Positions 44,330 to 51,604 of a DNA stretch of 64,000 bases are shown one piece after another; position 1 is the stretch's first letter, and every line of letters begins with the position of its first letter. The translations under genes and the position numbers were made by a program. The DNA is from Clostridia bacterium. Lineage in GTDB: Bacteria; Bacillota; Clostridia; Oscillospirales; Acutalibacteraceae. The notes under the pieces are model-generated. The model was not told the origin of the DNA. It worked only from the letters and a program-made list of their open reading frames with translations, and did not search any database. The DNA lies in the NCBI GenBank assembly GCA_017403185.1, contig JAFQON010000007.1, forward strand, positions 35,816-99,815, given 5' to 3'.

Positions 44330-45412
44330 ATGTCTAACAGAATTTTTCAGGGTCTTGTTCATCAGATGCGTGACGCAGTGGGCAGAACTCTGGGCGTTAT
44401 TGATGAAACAGGCACCATTATCGCTTGCAGCGAGCTGAGCAAAATAGGCGAGGTTATTTCAACTGCAAACGATGTTTTTGCCGATAACGAGCTCCATTAT
44501 ATTAACGGATATACTTTCTGCAATTTCGGCACACATATTCAGACCGAATATGCCGTTTTTGTTGACGGAACCGATGAGCTTGCAGGCAGATTTGCGGCGG
44601 TTTGCTGTGTTTCACTTGAAAACCTCAAGCAGTATTATGAAGAAAAATTCGACAGGGGCAATTTTATTAAAAATGTAATCCTCGATAACATTCTACCCGG
44701 CGATATTTATATAAAATCCAGAGAGCTCAGATTCAATGCCGAGGCAACAAGGGTTGTTCTTCTTATCAGAATTACCGACCACAACGATGCAGCGGTGTTT
44801 GATGCTGTGCAGAATCTTTTCCCTGACAAGAGCAAGGATTTTGTTATCAACATAAATGAGCACGATATCGCCATTGTCAAAGAAGTCAGAAACAACATCG
44901 AAACAAAGGACCTTGAAAAGCTTGCCCGCTCAATCTCGGATTCGCTCAGCACGGAGCTCTACACCCATGTTCTTGTGGGCATAGGCACAACGATTGAGGG
45001 CGTGAAGGATCTTGCCCGTTCATTCAAGGAGGCACAGATCGCTCTTGAAGTAGGCAAGGTGTTCGATACCGAAAAGACCATCGTAAGCTACGATAATCTC
45101 GGCATCGCAAGGCTTATTTATCAGCTTCCCTCAACTCTCTGCGATATGTTCCTCAGAGAGGTGTTCAAGAGGGGCTCAATTGAAAGCCTTGACCACGAAA
45201 CACTGTTCACAATTCAGCGTTTCTTTGAGAATAACCTTAATGTTTCAGAAACCTCAAGAAAGCTTTTTGTTCACAGAAACACTCTTGTTTACAGGCTTGA
45301 AAAAATCAAGAAGCTCACAGGTCTTGATCTGAGAGAGTTTGACGATGCAATCGTATTTAAAGTAGCTCTTATGGTCAAGAAGTATCTTGATGCAAAGCCC
45401 GTTAAGTATTAA
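44330..45412 (+). CDS. PucR/CdaR-family transcriptional regulator
   Basis: A 360-aa regulator with an N-terminal sensor-like region (residues 1-110, starting MSNRIFQGLVHQMRDAVGRT), a GGDEF-like middle (about 135-280) and a C-terminal PucR helix-turn-helix (ENNLNVSETSRKLFVHRNTLVYRLEKIKKLTGLDLREF). CdaR relatives respond to sugar diacids or similar metabolites, but the ligand here is unknown. It stands upstream of ftsE with a 56-base gap and could be co-transcribed with the cell-division genes. GAGGGG lies ahead of the ATG. Confidence 0.85.
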   Translation: MSNRIFQGLVHQMRDAVGRTLGVIDETGTIIACSELSKIGEVISTANDVFADNELHYINGYTFCNFGTHIQTEYAVFVDGTDELAGRFAAVCCVSLENLKQYYEEKFDRGNFIKNVILDNILPGDIYIKSRELRFNAEATRVVLLIRITDHNDAAVFDAVQNLFPDKSKDFVININEHDIAIVKEVRNNIETKDLEKLARSISDSLSTELYTHVLVGIGTTIEGVKDLARSFKEAQIALEVGKVFDTEKTIVSYDNLGIARLIYQLPSTLCDMFLREVFKRGSIESLDHETLFTIQRFFENNLNVSETSRKLFVHRNTLVYRLEKIKKLTGLDLREFDDAIVFKVALMVKKYLDAKPVKY

Positions 45413-45468
45413 TTTAAGGACAACAGGTTTCGATATCTGCCAAAATTATTTTTTAAGGATATGATACT

Positions 45469-46302
45469 GTGATTCAATTCAATAATGTTTCCAAAAAGTA
45501 TGACAACGGAACTCATGCTTTGAAGGATATAAACCTTAGCATCGACAAGGGCGAATTCGTTTTTGTTGTCGGCTCATCGGGTGCGGGCAAAAGCACCTTC
45601 CTTAAGCTGATGATGAGAGAGGAAGTGCCCTCAACAGGCTCAATAGTTGTTGAAGAGGTCGATTTAACGAAGATAAAGAAAAGAGATATACCCAAATTCC
45701 GCCGCAGGCTCGGCATAGTTTTTCAGGATTTCAGGCTTATACCTAACATGACGGTGTTTGATAATGTTGCATTTGCCATGCGTGTTATCGGCACAAAGGA
45801 GAAGAAAATCCGCCGCAGAGTGCCCTATGTGCTCAGCCTTATGGGGCTTAATGAAAAGGCGAGATGCTATCCTCAGGAGCTTTCGGGCGGCGAGCAGCAG
45901 AGAGTTGCCCTTGCAAGAGCTCTTGCAAACAATGCCGAAATTATTATTGCGGACGAGCCCACGGGCAATGTTGACCCGCAGATGAGCTATGAAATCGTCG
46001 AGCTGCTTATGCGCCTTAACGAAGCGGGTACAACGGTTATAATGGTTACTCATGAGCACAGCCTTGTGCGCTGCTTTGATAAACGAGTTATCATTCTTGA
46101 TAAGGGTACCGTTGTTTCAGACGGCGGAGCCCTCATAAGAGAGGCTGCCACATCTCACATCAATCCCGTAAGCGAGCTTGAGAATGAATATGTTGTTCCT
46201 CCCGAAGAGGATTATTCTGCCTATGCCGGCATTCAGCTTGACGGCACGGAGGCTCCCGTTGAAATAGCGGAGGATTTTATTGTGACGGGAGGCGAAAACT
46301 GA
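45469..46302 (+). CDS. ftsE: Cell division ATP-binding protein FtsE with C-terminal extension
   Basis: ATPase of the FtsEX complex that activates peptidoglycan hydrolases at the septum or sidewall. Walker A GSSGAGKST near residue 36, signature LSGGEQQRVALARAL, Walker B IIIADEPTGNVDP, H-loop VTHEHSL. FtsE is usually about 228 aa; this one is 277, with an extra acidic C-terminal segment of about 50 residues (from SHINPVSE, including VPPEEDYSAYAG). Start is GTG 45469 with AAGGATATG upstream. Stop overlaps the ftsX start (TGATG). Confidence 0.95.
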   Translation: MIQFNNVSKKYDNGTHALKDINLSIDKGEFVFVVGSSGAGKSTFLKLMMREEVPSTGSIVVEEVDLTKIKKRDIPKFRRRLGIVFQDFRLIPNMTVFDNVAFAMRVIGTKEKKIRRRVPYVLSLMGLNEKARCYPQELSGGEQQRVALARALANNAEIIIADEPTGNVDPQMSYEIVELLMRLNEAGTTVIMVTHEHSLVRCFDKRVIILDKGTVVSDGGALIREAATSHINPVSELENEYVVPPEEDYSAYAGIQLDGTEAPVEIAEDFIVTGGEN

Positions 46303-47222
46303 TGGGTAATTTAAGATATCTTACCAAAGAGGGCTTTCGCAACCTCAAGGTAAACAAGCTTATGACCATTGCATCTGTAACGGTGCTTTTCAGCTGCCTT
46401 ATGCTCATAGGCATCGCATTTATGATTCTTGTCAATATTCAGAGCTTTATCACGGGAATCCAGAGCGAAAATGTTATTATGGTCTACGCTGAGCTTGACA
46501 GCTCAAACTACAGCTACAAGGCTCTCGGCGAGGATTTAAGAGCACTCGGCAATGTTTCTACGGTTGAGGAAGTGAGAAAAGAAGAGGCCTATGAAGAGCT
46601 TCTTGCCGACTCCGAAATGGACGAAAGCACAAAGGAGTATCTCAACAGCCTTGAAAATCCTCTTCCCGATGCTTACAGAGTCACGGTTACGGATATGGCG
46701 GGCTTTGAAACGGTTGTGAATGAAATCAAGGAGCTTGACCGCATTGAGAGAGTGTATGAAAACGGAACTCTTGCAAAGCAGCTTCAGGATATCAGGGATT
46801 CCGTGTCATATATCAGCATCGGCATAATTCTGATGCTGCTTATCGTTTCTTTGTTTATCATTTCAAATACAATTAAAGTTACCATGTTCAGCCGCCGCCT
46901 TGAAATCAGCATTATGAAGAGCGTCGGCGCAACCAATTCGTTTATCCGTTGGCCCTTCATGGTTGAGGGTGTTATTATCGGTGTTATTGCGGGTCTGCTT
47001 GCAACGGGTGCCGTATGGGCGGTTTATGAATTTGCGCTCAGCTCATTCGCTTCGGTGCTCTCCGGTCTTGCAGACGGCATCGAGCAGGTTGAATTTACGG
47101 ACTACGCACTCTGGATTGCCCTTGCATTCATCCTCATCGGCGTTTTCACGGGCGTTTTCGGCAGTGCAACATCAATAAGAAAATACCTTAAAGAAAGGAA
47201 GTTTGTTGAGCTTGAAGACTGA
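46302..47222 (+). CDS. ftsX: Cell division protein FtsX
   Basis: Membrane partner of FtsE, 306 aa. N-terminal cytoplasmic segment LTKEGFRNLKVNKLMT, first membrane helix about residues 20-48, an extracellular domain (about 50-165) that contacts the hydrolase regulator, then three further helices with the SRRLEISIMKSVGATNSFIRWPF loop. The gene ends overlapping the M23 peptidase gene by about 20 bases, so ftsE-ftsX-M23 is one translationally coupled unit. Confidence 0.95.
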   Translation: MGNLRYLTKEGFRNLKVNKLMTIASVTVLFSCLMLIGIAFMILVNIQSFITGIQSENVIMVYAELDSSNYSYKALGEDLRALGNVSTVEEVRKEEAYEELLADSEMDESTKEYLNSLENPLPDAYRVTVTDMAGFETVVNEIKELDRIERVYENGTLAKQLQDIRDSVSYISIGIILMLLIVSLFIISNTIKVTMFSRRLEISIMKSVGATNSFIRWPFMVEGVIIGVIAGLLATGAVWAVYEFALSSFASVLSGLADGIEQVEFTDYALWIALAFILIGVFTGVFGSATSIRKYLKERKFVELED

Positions 47223-48555
47223 TAAAAGCATTAAAAAAAGGCTTGCCTGCATTGCTGTTGCTTTGATTTGTGTTTTCACATCAATGGCAATTCCGCCTGC
47301 ATCGGCTGAGAAAACCGTTGAAGAGCTTAACAATGAAATCGCAAAAATAGAGCAGGATATTCAGGAAAATCAAGAGAAGCTTGATGAGGTTGAGGACGAT
47401 ATCCGCACAAACGAGGACAAGCTCAATGACCTTAACAATCAGATAGATAAAATCAACGATCAGATTGATTTGCTTGATGAAAGCATAGATATTCTCAATG
47501 GCGACATAAATTCCATTCAGAATAATATTGAGGTTACCGCAAACGATATTGATGAAATAAACCTTCGCAGAGAAGAAATTCTTCTTCAGATTGCCGAAAC
47601 GGAATCGCTCATGGCAGAAACAGAAGAAATGCTTCTTGCAAGAATCCGTGAAAACTATATGTCGGGCGGCACCGGCTCAACGCTTGAGTTGCTTCTGTCA
47701 AGTGAGGATATGGCAACATTTTTTGCCAGAAAAGAGCTTCTGACAAGAGTGTCCGAGGAGGATACCCGCCTTATCACCGGCCTTTCGGAGGATATAAACG
47801 AGCTTAATTCTCTTAACGCAGAGCTTGAAGCAAAGAAAACCGAGCTTGAAGAGAAGGAAGAATCTCTCAACACTCAGATGTCAACTCTCACCGAAAAGCA
47901 GGATGACCTTGAAAGCAGCAAGCAGATTCAACAGGGCAAAAAGAATGATGTTACCGATAAGCAGAATGAGGTGAAATACATTCTTGAAGACCTTGATAAG
48001 GACAGCGACGCATACAAGGCGGCAATCAAGCGCAAAGAAAAAGAGCGAGAAGCTCTTGAAGCTCAGATTGAAGCTGCTATCAAGCAGGAGGGTTCAATTG
48101 CAGGTGATGAGCCTGACGAGGAATACAACAATGACGGTAAGATGATGTGGCCCGTGCCCGGCTCAACAAGGCTCACGGCTACATATCCTTCATACAGCGA
48201 CGGCAGCCCGCACTGGGGCATTGATATTGTAAGAACCGATGTCACAACCAAGGGTTCACCCTTCCGTGCGGCACAGGGCGGCGAGGTAATCCTTGCACTC
48301 AATGACGGCAACTGGAACTACGGCTTCGGCAACTACTGCATCATTGACCACGGCGACGGCAAGCATACTCTTTACGCTCACGCACAGACTCTTTATGTGA
48401 GCAAGGGTGATATTGTTCAGAAGGGCGAAGAAATCGGCCGCATCGGCGATACGGGCAACACAACAGGCCCCCACCTTCATTTTGAAGTGAGAATTAAAAA
48501 TTCCAACGGTGATGTAAGCAGAGTAAATCCCCTCAATTATGTTTCAAAACCATAA
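47203..48555 (+). CDS. Coiled-coil M23 (LytM) peptidoglycan hydrolase, EnvC/PcsB-like
   Basis: Exported 450-aa murein endopeptidase or activator. Signal peptide (residues about 10-35, ending ASA-E), a long coiled coil (about 38-290, rich in Glu/Asn/Leu heptads), and a C-terminal LytM domain with intact zinc ligands HWGIDIV near 346 and GPHLHFEV near 426. The coiled coil is the part that docks on FtsX in EnvC and PcsB. Start is uncertain: TTG codons at 47203, 47206 and 47212 follow AAAGGAAG; 47206 or 47212 has the better spacing. Terminator follows before the S41-like gene. Confidence 0.93.
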   Translation: MLSLKTDKSIKKRLACIAVALICVFTSMAIPPASAEKTVEELNNEIAKIEQDIQENQEKLDEVEDDIRTNEDKLNDLNNQIDKINDQIDLLDESIDILNGDINSIQNNIEVTANDIDEINLRREEILLQIAETESLMAETEEMLLARIRENYMSGGTGSTLELLLSSEDMATFFARKELLTRVSEEDTRLITGLSEDINELNSLNAELEAKKTELEEKEESLNTQMSTLTEKQDDLESSKQIQQGKKNDVTDKQNEVKYILEDLDKDSDAYKAAIKRKEKEREALEAQIEAAIKQEGSIAGDEPDEEYNNDGKMMWPVPGSTRLTATYPSYSDGSPHWGIDIVRTDVTTKGSPFRAAQGGEVILALNDGNWNYGFGNYCIIDHGDGKHTLYAHAQTLYVSKGDIVQKGEEIGRIGDTGNTTGPHLHFEVRIKNSNGDVSRVNPLNYVSKP

Positions 48556-48559
48556 GTTA

Positions 48560-48588
48560 AAAAGGCGGCATTCAGCCGCCTTTTTTTG
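48560..48588 (+). terminator. Terminator between the M23 and S41-like genes
   Basis: AAAGGCGGC-ATTCA-GCCGCCTTT followed by TTTTG. It may only lower expression of the downstream gene, which lies 20 bases further on without an obvious promoter. Confidence 0.8.
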
Positions 48589-48607
48589 AAAGAAAGGACG
48601 GCCGATT

Positions 48608-49810
48608 ATGAATAAAAAAATTTCGCTCGGTCTGAGTATTTCGCTGATTATCATTTCAATAACCGCAACCTTTGCCATAACAATGGTTGCATCAAAGCAG
48701 ATTTTCAGCAAAATCATGAATGATATTTCGCAGCGGTCACAGAGTTACCAGTCCGTTGAAGAGATAAGCCAGATAGTTTCAAACTATTTTTACGGAGATG
48801 TAAGTGACAGCAATGCGCTCAACGCATCGCTCACTGAGGGTTATGTCAACGGTCTCGGCGACCCCAACAGCATTTATCTGAATTCAACCGAGTATTCGTC
48901 ATACACAGCTATGCTTGAAGGCGGTGTAACGGGTGTGGGAATTGAAACGGCATATAATTATCAGGCAGGTCAGTTCATTGTAACCTATGTCTATGAGGGC
49001 TCACCTGCAGAAAAAGCGGGGCTGAAGGCGCTTGATGTGATAACTGCCATTGATAACACAACCGTCACAATGAGCAATTATTCAACCCTTCAGAATTCTC
49101 TTTACGGCAATATGCTTTCATCCGTCAGCATTGAGTATGAGCGTGACGGCGAAACAAAGGTTGCGGAAACCATGCTCGGCTTTGCCATCCCGAGCGTCAA
49201 AAGCAATCTCTACGGCAATGTAGGCTATATAAAAATCGGCGGATTCTATAAAAATACCGCCTCGGAATTCAAGGCGGCTGCAGAAAAGCTTATTGAGGGC
49301 GGTGCGGAGAGTCTTGTTTTTGATGTAAGGAATGTTTCAAGCGGAACAATTGATTATGCGGCGCAGGTTATAGATGTGATTGTGCCCGCAGTTTCAAAGA
49401 ATATCGCCGTTGCTAAAGATAAAAACGGCGAGGTATACAAAGATAAAATATACACTGCCGAAAACAGCAATATAACCATGCCCTTCGCCGTGCTTATCAA
49501 CAGCGGCACGAGCGGACCTGCCGAGCTTTTTGCCTGTGATATGAGAGATATCAGCCAGGCGCACCTTATCGGCGTTAAAACGGCAGGTGTGGGAACGATG
49601 CAGGAGCTTTTTGCTCTTGAAGACGGCGGCGCAGTGCTTCTCACCGTTGCATTGGTTGAGCCTAACGGCGGCGAAACTGCCGTGTATAACGGTGTGGGTA
49701 TTGAGCCCACGGTTGAAGTGACTCTGAATTCAACTGCCGCAAACCTTGATTTGCTTACAACGGAGCAGGATAATCAGCTTTCAACAGCAATCAATATGAT
49801 GGCATCTTAA
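48608..49810 (+). CDS. S41 (C-terminal processing peptidase) family protein, probably inactive
   Basis: A 400-aa exported or membrane-anchored CtpB-like protein: N-terminal hydrophobic anchor (residues 8-29), helical segment, PDZ domain (about 105-185, with EGSPAEKAGLKALDVI), then the S41 core. The position of the catalytic serine (NxGTASASE in the family) reads NSGTSGPAE, so the serine becomes Gly303, and the catalytic lysine 25 residues later is Val328 in KTAGVGTMQ. Both catalytic residues thus seem to be gone, though Ser302 and Lys324 are near. It is downstream of M23, like CtpB-type genes in other Clostridia. GAAAGGACGG before the ATG. Confidence 0.85.
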   Translation: MNKKISLGLSISLIIISITATFAITMVASKQIFSKIMNDISQRSQSYQSVEEISQIVSNYFYGDVSDSNALNASLTEGYVNGLGDPNSIYLNSTEYSSYTAMLEGGVTGVGIETAYNYQAGQFIVTYVYEGSPAEKAGLKALDVITAIDNTTVTMSNYSTLQNSLYGNMLSSVSIEYERDGETKVAETMLGFAIPSVKSNLYGNVGYIKIGGFYKNTASEFKAAAEKLIEGGAESLVFDVRNVSSGTIDYAAQVIDVIVPAVSKNIAVAKDKNGEVYKDKIYTAENSNITMPFAVLINSGTSGPAELFACDMRDISQAHLIGVKTAGVGTMQELFALEDGGAVLLTVALVEPNGGETAVYNGVGIEPTVEVTLNSTAANLDLLTTEQDNQLSTAINMMAS

Positions 49811-50355
49811 AATTTTCTGCGCAGCTCAACCGCCTTCCCGAGAATTGAAACGGGGAGCGACTCTATCTCTTTTTCAGAAAACAGCATAGGCTCAAAAGCA
49901 GGGTTTTCAGGCACAAGCATCAGGCTTGTGCCTTTTTTTATTACTCTTTTTACCGAAAGCTCACTCGGTCCGATTGCCACTGCGGCAATATCGCCGCTTC
50001 TCACCTCGATGCGGCGGCTGATGATTACCGTGTCATCAAGAATCAGAGTGGGTGCCATGCTTCCGTCATTAACCGTGAGGGCAAAAAAATCCACGCTGCC
50101 GAGTTTTTCTTCAGCAGCCTCGGCGGTGATGCGCTCAAAGCCGGGTATAAGGTTTTCATCCTTTGGCTTTTCAATTCCAAGCAGCACCTCAACCGAAACA
50201 CCGAATACCCTTGAGAGCAGGGTGAGGCTGTTTCTGTCAGGGAGGGTGCGGCCGTTTTCCCACTGACTGACAGCGGTCTGATGAACGCAGCAAAGCTCCG
50301 CAAGCTTTTGCTGAGATATATTTTTTTCTGTGCGTAATTTCTTGATTATGTTCAT
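49807..50355 (-). CDS. XRE-S24 repressor (LexA/CI-like)
   Basis: A 182-aa repressor: HTH at residues 1-60 (KNISQQKLAEL, HQTAVSQWENGRTLPD), then an S24 peptidase domain with the catalytic Ser99 in NDGSMAPTL and Lys136 in SVKRV. The dyad is intact, but no clear Ala-Gly cleavage site is seen in the linker, so self-cleavage is uncertain. The ATG at 50355 (MNIIKKLR) lies seven bases after AAGGAG; the frame is open to 50481, but that part is promoter. Divergent from the sigma4-XRE operon, whose promoter carries a LexA box, so it is the likely switch regulator. Convergent with the S41-like gene, ends overlapping by four bases. Confidence 0.9.
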   Translation of the reverse strand: MNIIKKLRTEKNISQQKLAELCCVHQTAVSQWENGRTLPDRNSLTLLSRVFGVSVEVLLGIEKPKDENLIPGFERITAEAAEEKLGSVDFFALTVNDGSMAPTLILDDTVIISRRIEVRSGDIAAVAIGPSELSVKRVIKKGTSLMLVPENPAFEPMLFSEKEIESLPVSILGKAVELRRKF

Positions 50356-50382
50356 TGTCATTCTCCTTGGCTTTATATCGAT

Positions 50383-50411
50383 ATTATGAGTGAAACTATT
50401 TAAAAAGTCAA
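50383..50411 (-). promoter_or_regulatory. Promoter of the XRE-S24 repressor gene
   Basis: Minus strand TTGACT (50411-50406), 17-base spacer, CATAAT (50388-50383). The operator-like repeat 50386-50400 overlaps its spacer and -10. Confidence 0.75.
50386..50400. promoter_or_regulatory. Candidate operator of the S24 repressor (degenerate half)
   Basis: ATGAG-TGAAA-CTATT resembles the perfect repeat AATAG-CGACA-CTATT at 50471-50485 and overlaps the repressor's own promoter. Shared wording is AGYGAMACTATT. Suggests autoregulation. Confidence 0.45.
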
Positions 50412-50440
50412 GAAAATTTCCGAAAAATTTAAAATTTTTC

Positions 50441-50469
50441 TTGACAAACGAACGAATGTTCACTATAAT
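50441..50469 (+). promoter_or_regulatory. Sigma-A promoter of the sigma4-XRE operon
   Basis: TTGACA (50441-50446), 17-base spacer, TATAAT (50464-50469), consensus in both hexamers. The LexA box 50450-50461 fills most of the spacer. Confidence 0.9.
50450..50461. promoter_or_regulatory. LexA-type box inside the promoter spacer
   Basis: GAACGAATGTTC has the same arms as the uvrB box (GAACAAATGTTC) and differs in one centre base. Placement between -35 and -10 would allow tight repression until SOS induction. Confidence 0.82.
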
Positions 50470-50470
50470 T

Positions 50471-50485
50471 AATAGCGACACTATT
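50471..50485. promoter_or_regulatory. Inverted repeat at the start of the sigma4-XRE transcript
   Basis: AATAG-CGACA-CTATT, perfect five-base arms directly after the -10. Candidate operator for the divergent XRE-S24 repressor. Confidence 0.5.
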
Positions 50486-50503
50486 AATTCAAGGAGGTCA
50501 TAA

Positions 50504-51136
50504 ATGAGAAAAAAACAGAAAACACAAGAAGTGAGAGCCGTTTTTCCGAGCAGGGAGGAGATCAGAGCCGCTCAGCTTGCCTGCTGCGGAAGATGCTGCA
50601 ATCAATGCGAATCGCCTGCTGAATATGCGTGGCGCAAGCGTGATGTTGATATGGCAATCCTGCTTGAAAAAGCAATTGAAAATGAGCTTACCGAAACAGA
50701 GCGTGAAGCGGTGAGAAGGCATTGGTTTGATTTTGAGTCAGTAACCGCCATTGCACAGGGTAAGGGCATAAATCCGTCAGCAGTCAAGCGGACTCTTGAA
50801 AGAGCGCAGGATAAGCTTGAAAAGGTGCTCAGGTATGCCGTGTTTTATCAGAATGAGCAGAAAAACGAAAATATCGTTCCGCTTGTTCTCGGCAGAGCGA
50901 GGGTTATTGCAGCGGCACGCAATGCGAAGGGCGGCAGCTCGGGAGACAGAATAACGAGGCTCAGGCAAAGCCAGAATCTGACAAAAGAAATTCTCGCACC
51001 TGCACTTGATATGAGCGTAAAAAGGCTTGGCGAGCTTGAAAATGATGCAGTGCCCGACGGTGACGAGCTTGCGGTTATGAGCGAATTTTTTGGTGTAACG
51101 GCAGATTTTATTCTGAAAGGAGAATCTAATGAATAA
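50504..51136 (+). CDS. Sigma-70 region 4-like / XRE hybrid regulator with Cys cluster
   Basis: A 210-aa protein that I cannot place in a named family. Residues 27-35 (CCGRCCNQC) form a compact cysteine cluster that could bind metal. Residues about 63-110 resemble sigma-70 region 4 (TETEREAVRRHWF, then INPSAVKRTLERAQDKLEKVL), without region 2. Residues about 148-206 look like a Cro/CI HTH (ITRLRQSQNLTKEILAPALDMSVKRLGELEN). Phage late activators of ArpU/RinA type share the sigma4-like part. AAGGAGG before the ATG; operon with the next gene (8-base overlap). Promoter carries a LexA box, so DNA-damage induction is predicted. Confidence 0.8.
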   Translation: MRKKQKTQEVRAVFPSREEIRAAQLACCGRCCNQCESPAEYAWRKRDVDMAILLEKAIENELTETEREAVRRHWFDFESVTAIAQGKGINPSAVKRTLERAQDKLEKVLRYAVFYQNEQKNENIVPLVLGRARVIAAARNAKGGSSGDRITRLRQSQNLTKEILAPALDMSVKRLGELENDAVPDGDELAVMSEFFGVTADFILKGESNE

Positions 51137-51386
51137 CGGCAAAACATTAAAACAGCTTGGCGAAGAATATGAAACTGCGGCTCAGCAGGTTAAAAGAAGG
51201 ATAGAAAACAAAAGGAAGCAGCTCAGAGGCTTGAAGGACAGCGTATGCTCAAATGAAGCCTATGAACTCAAAAGGGAGCTGCAGCTTCTCTATGCGGAGC
51301 TCAGAGAAGCAAAGGAAATTGCGGAATACCTGAAAAGCTACTATGAGCCTCATGCGGGGCGCAGGGAGATTTTCAGCTACAAATGA
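51129..51386 (+). CDS. Small coiled-coil protein, partner of the sigma4-XRE regulator
   Basis: An 85-aa, highly charged protein predicted to be two long helices with coiled-coil potential (residues about 5-65: TAAQQVKRRIENKRKQLRGL, then ELKRELQLLYAELREAKEI) and an invariant-looking tail SYYEPHAGRREIFSYK. No membrane or secretion signal. I do not recognise a function. It overlaps the sigma4-XRE gene by eight bases, with AAAGGAG inside that gene's end, so the two are made together; binding to that regulator or to RNA polymerase is a guess. Confidence 0.75.
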   Translation: MNNGKTLKQLGEEYETAAQQVKRRIENKRKQLRGLKDSVCSNEAYELKRELQLLYAELREAKEIAEYLKSYYEPHAGRREIFSYK

Positions 51387-51394
51387 AAAAAAGC

Positions 51395-51424
51395 TTGACA
51401 AACATATTGAGTTTAATATATAAT
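51395..51424 (+). promoter_or_regulatory. Promoter of tRNA-Val
   Basis: TTGACA (51395-51400), 18-base spacer, TATAAT (51419-51424), 31 bases before the tRNA. Confidence 0.82.
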
Positions 51425-51455
51425 ATTATCTGCACTTTGTAAGAGGTGCAGAAAA

Positions 51456-51531
51456 GGACATTTAGCTCAGCTGGTAGAGCATTCGCTTGACGTGCGAAGG
51501 GTCAGCGGTTCGAGTCCGTTAATGTCCACCA
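51456..51531 (+). tRNA. tRNA-Val (anticodon GAC)
   Basis: A 76-base cloverleaf with encoded CCA: acceptor GGACATT/AATGTCC, D arm GCTC/GAGC, anticodon stem TTCGC/GCGAA around TTGACGT giving GAC, T arm AGCGG-TTCGAGT-CCGTT, discriminator A. No duplicated 3' end (att site) was seen nearby. Confidence 0.97.
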
Positions 51532-51532
51532 A

Positions 51533-51573
51533 TAATCCGGGCTTATTGCCGTTACGGCACTAAGTTCGGATTA
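51533..51573 (+). terminator. Hairpin after tRNA-Val
   Basis: Outer stem TAATCCG/CGGATTA with inner TGCCG-TTA-CGGCA (51547-51559), then CTTTATTATTTG. Probably terminates the tRNA transcript. Confidence 0.55.
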
Positions 51574-51604
51574 CTTTATTATTTGAAAATAGGGTGGTAG
51601 CAAA

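Noticed and set aside
51456-51531. tRNA-Val as attachment site of an integrated element carrying the S24 module
   Set aside because: No duplicated tRNA 3' end, integrase or excisionase is seen, and the tRNA has its own promoter directly after the module.
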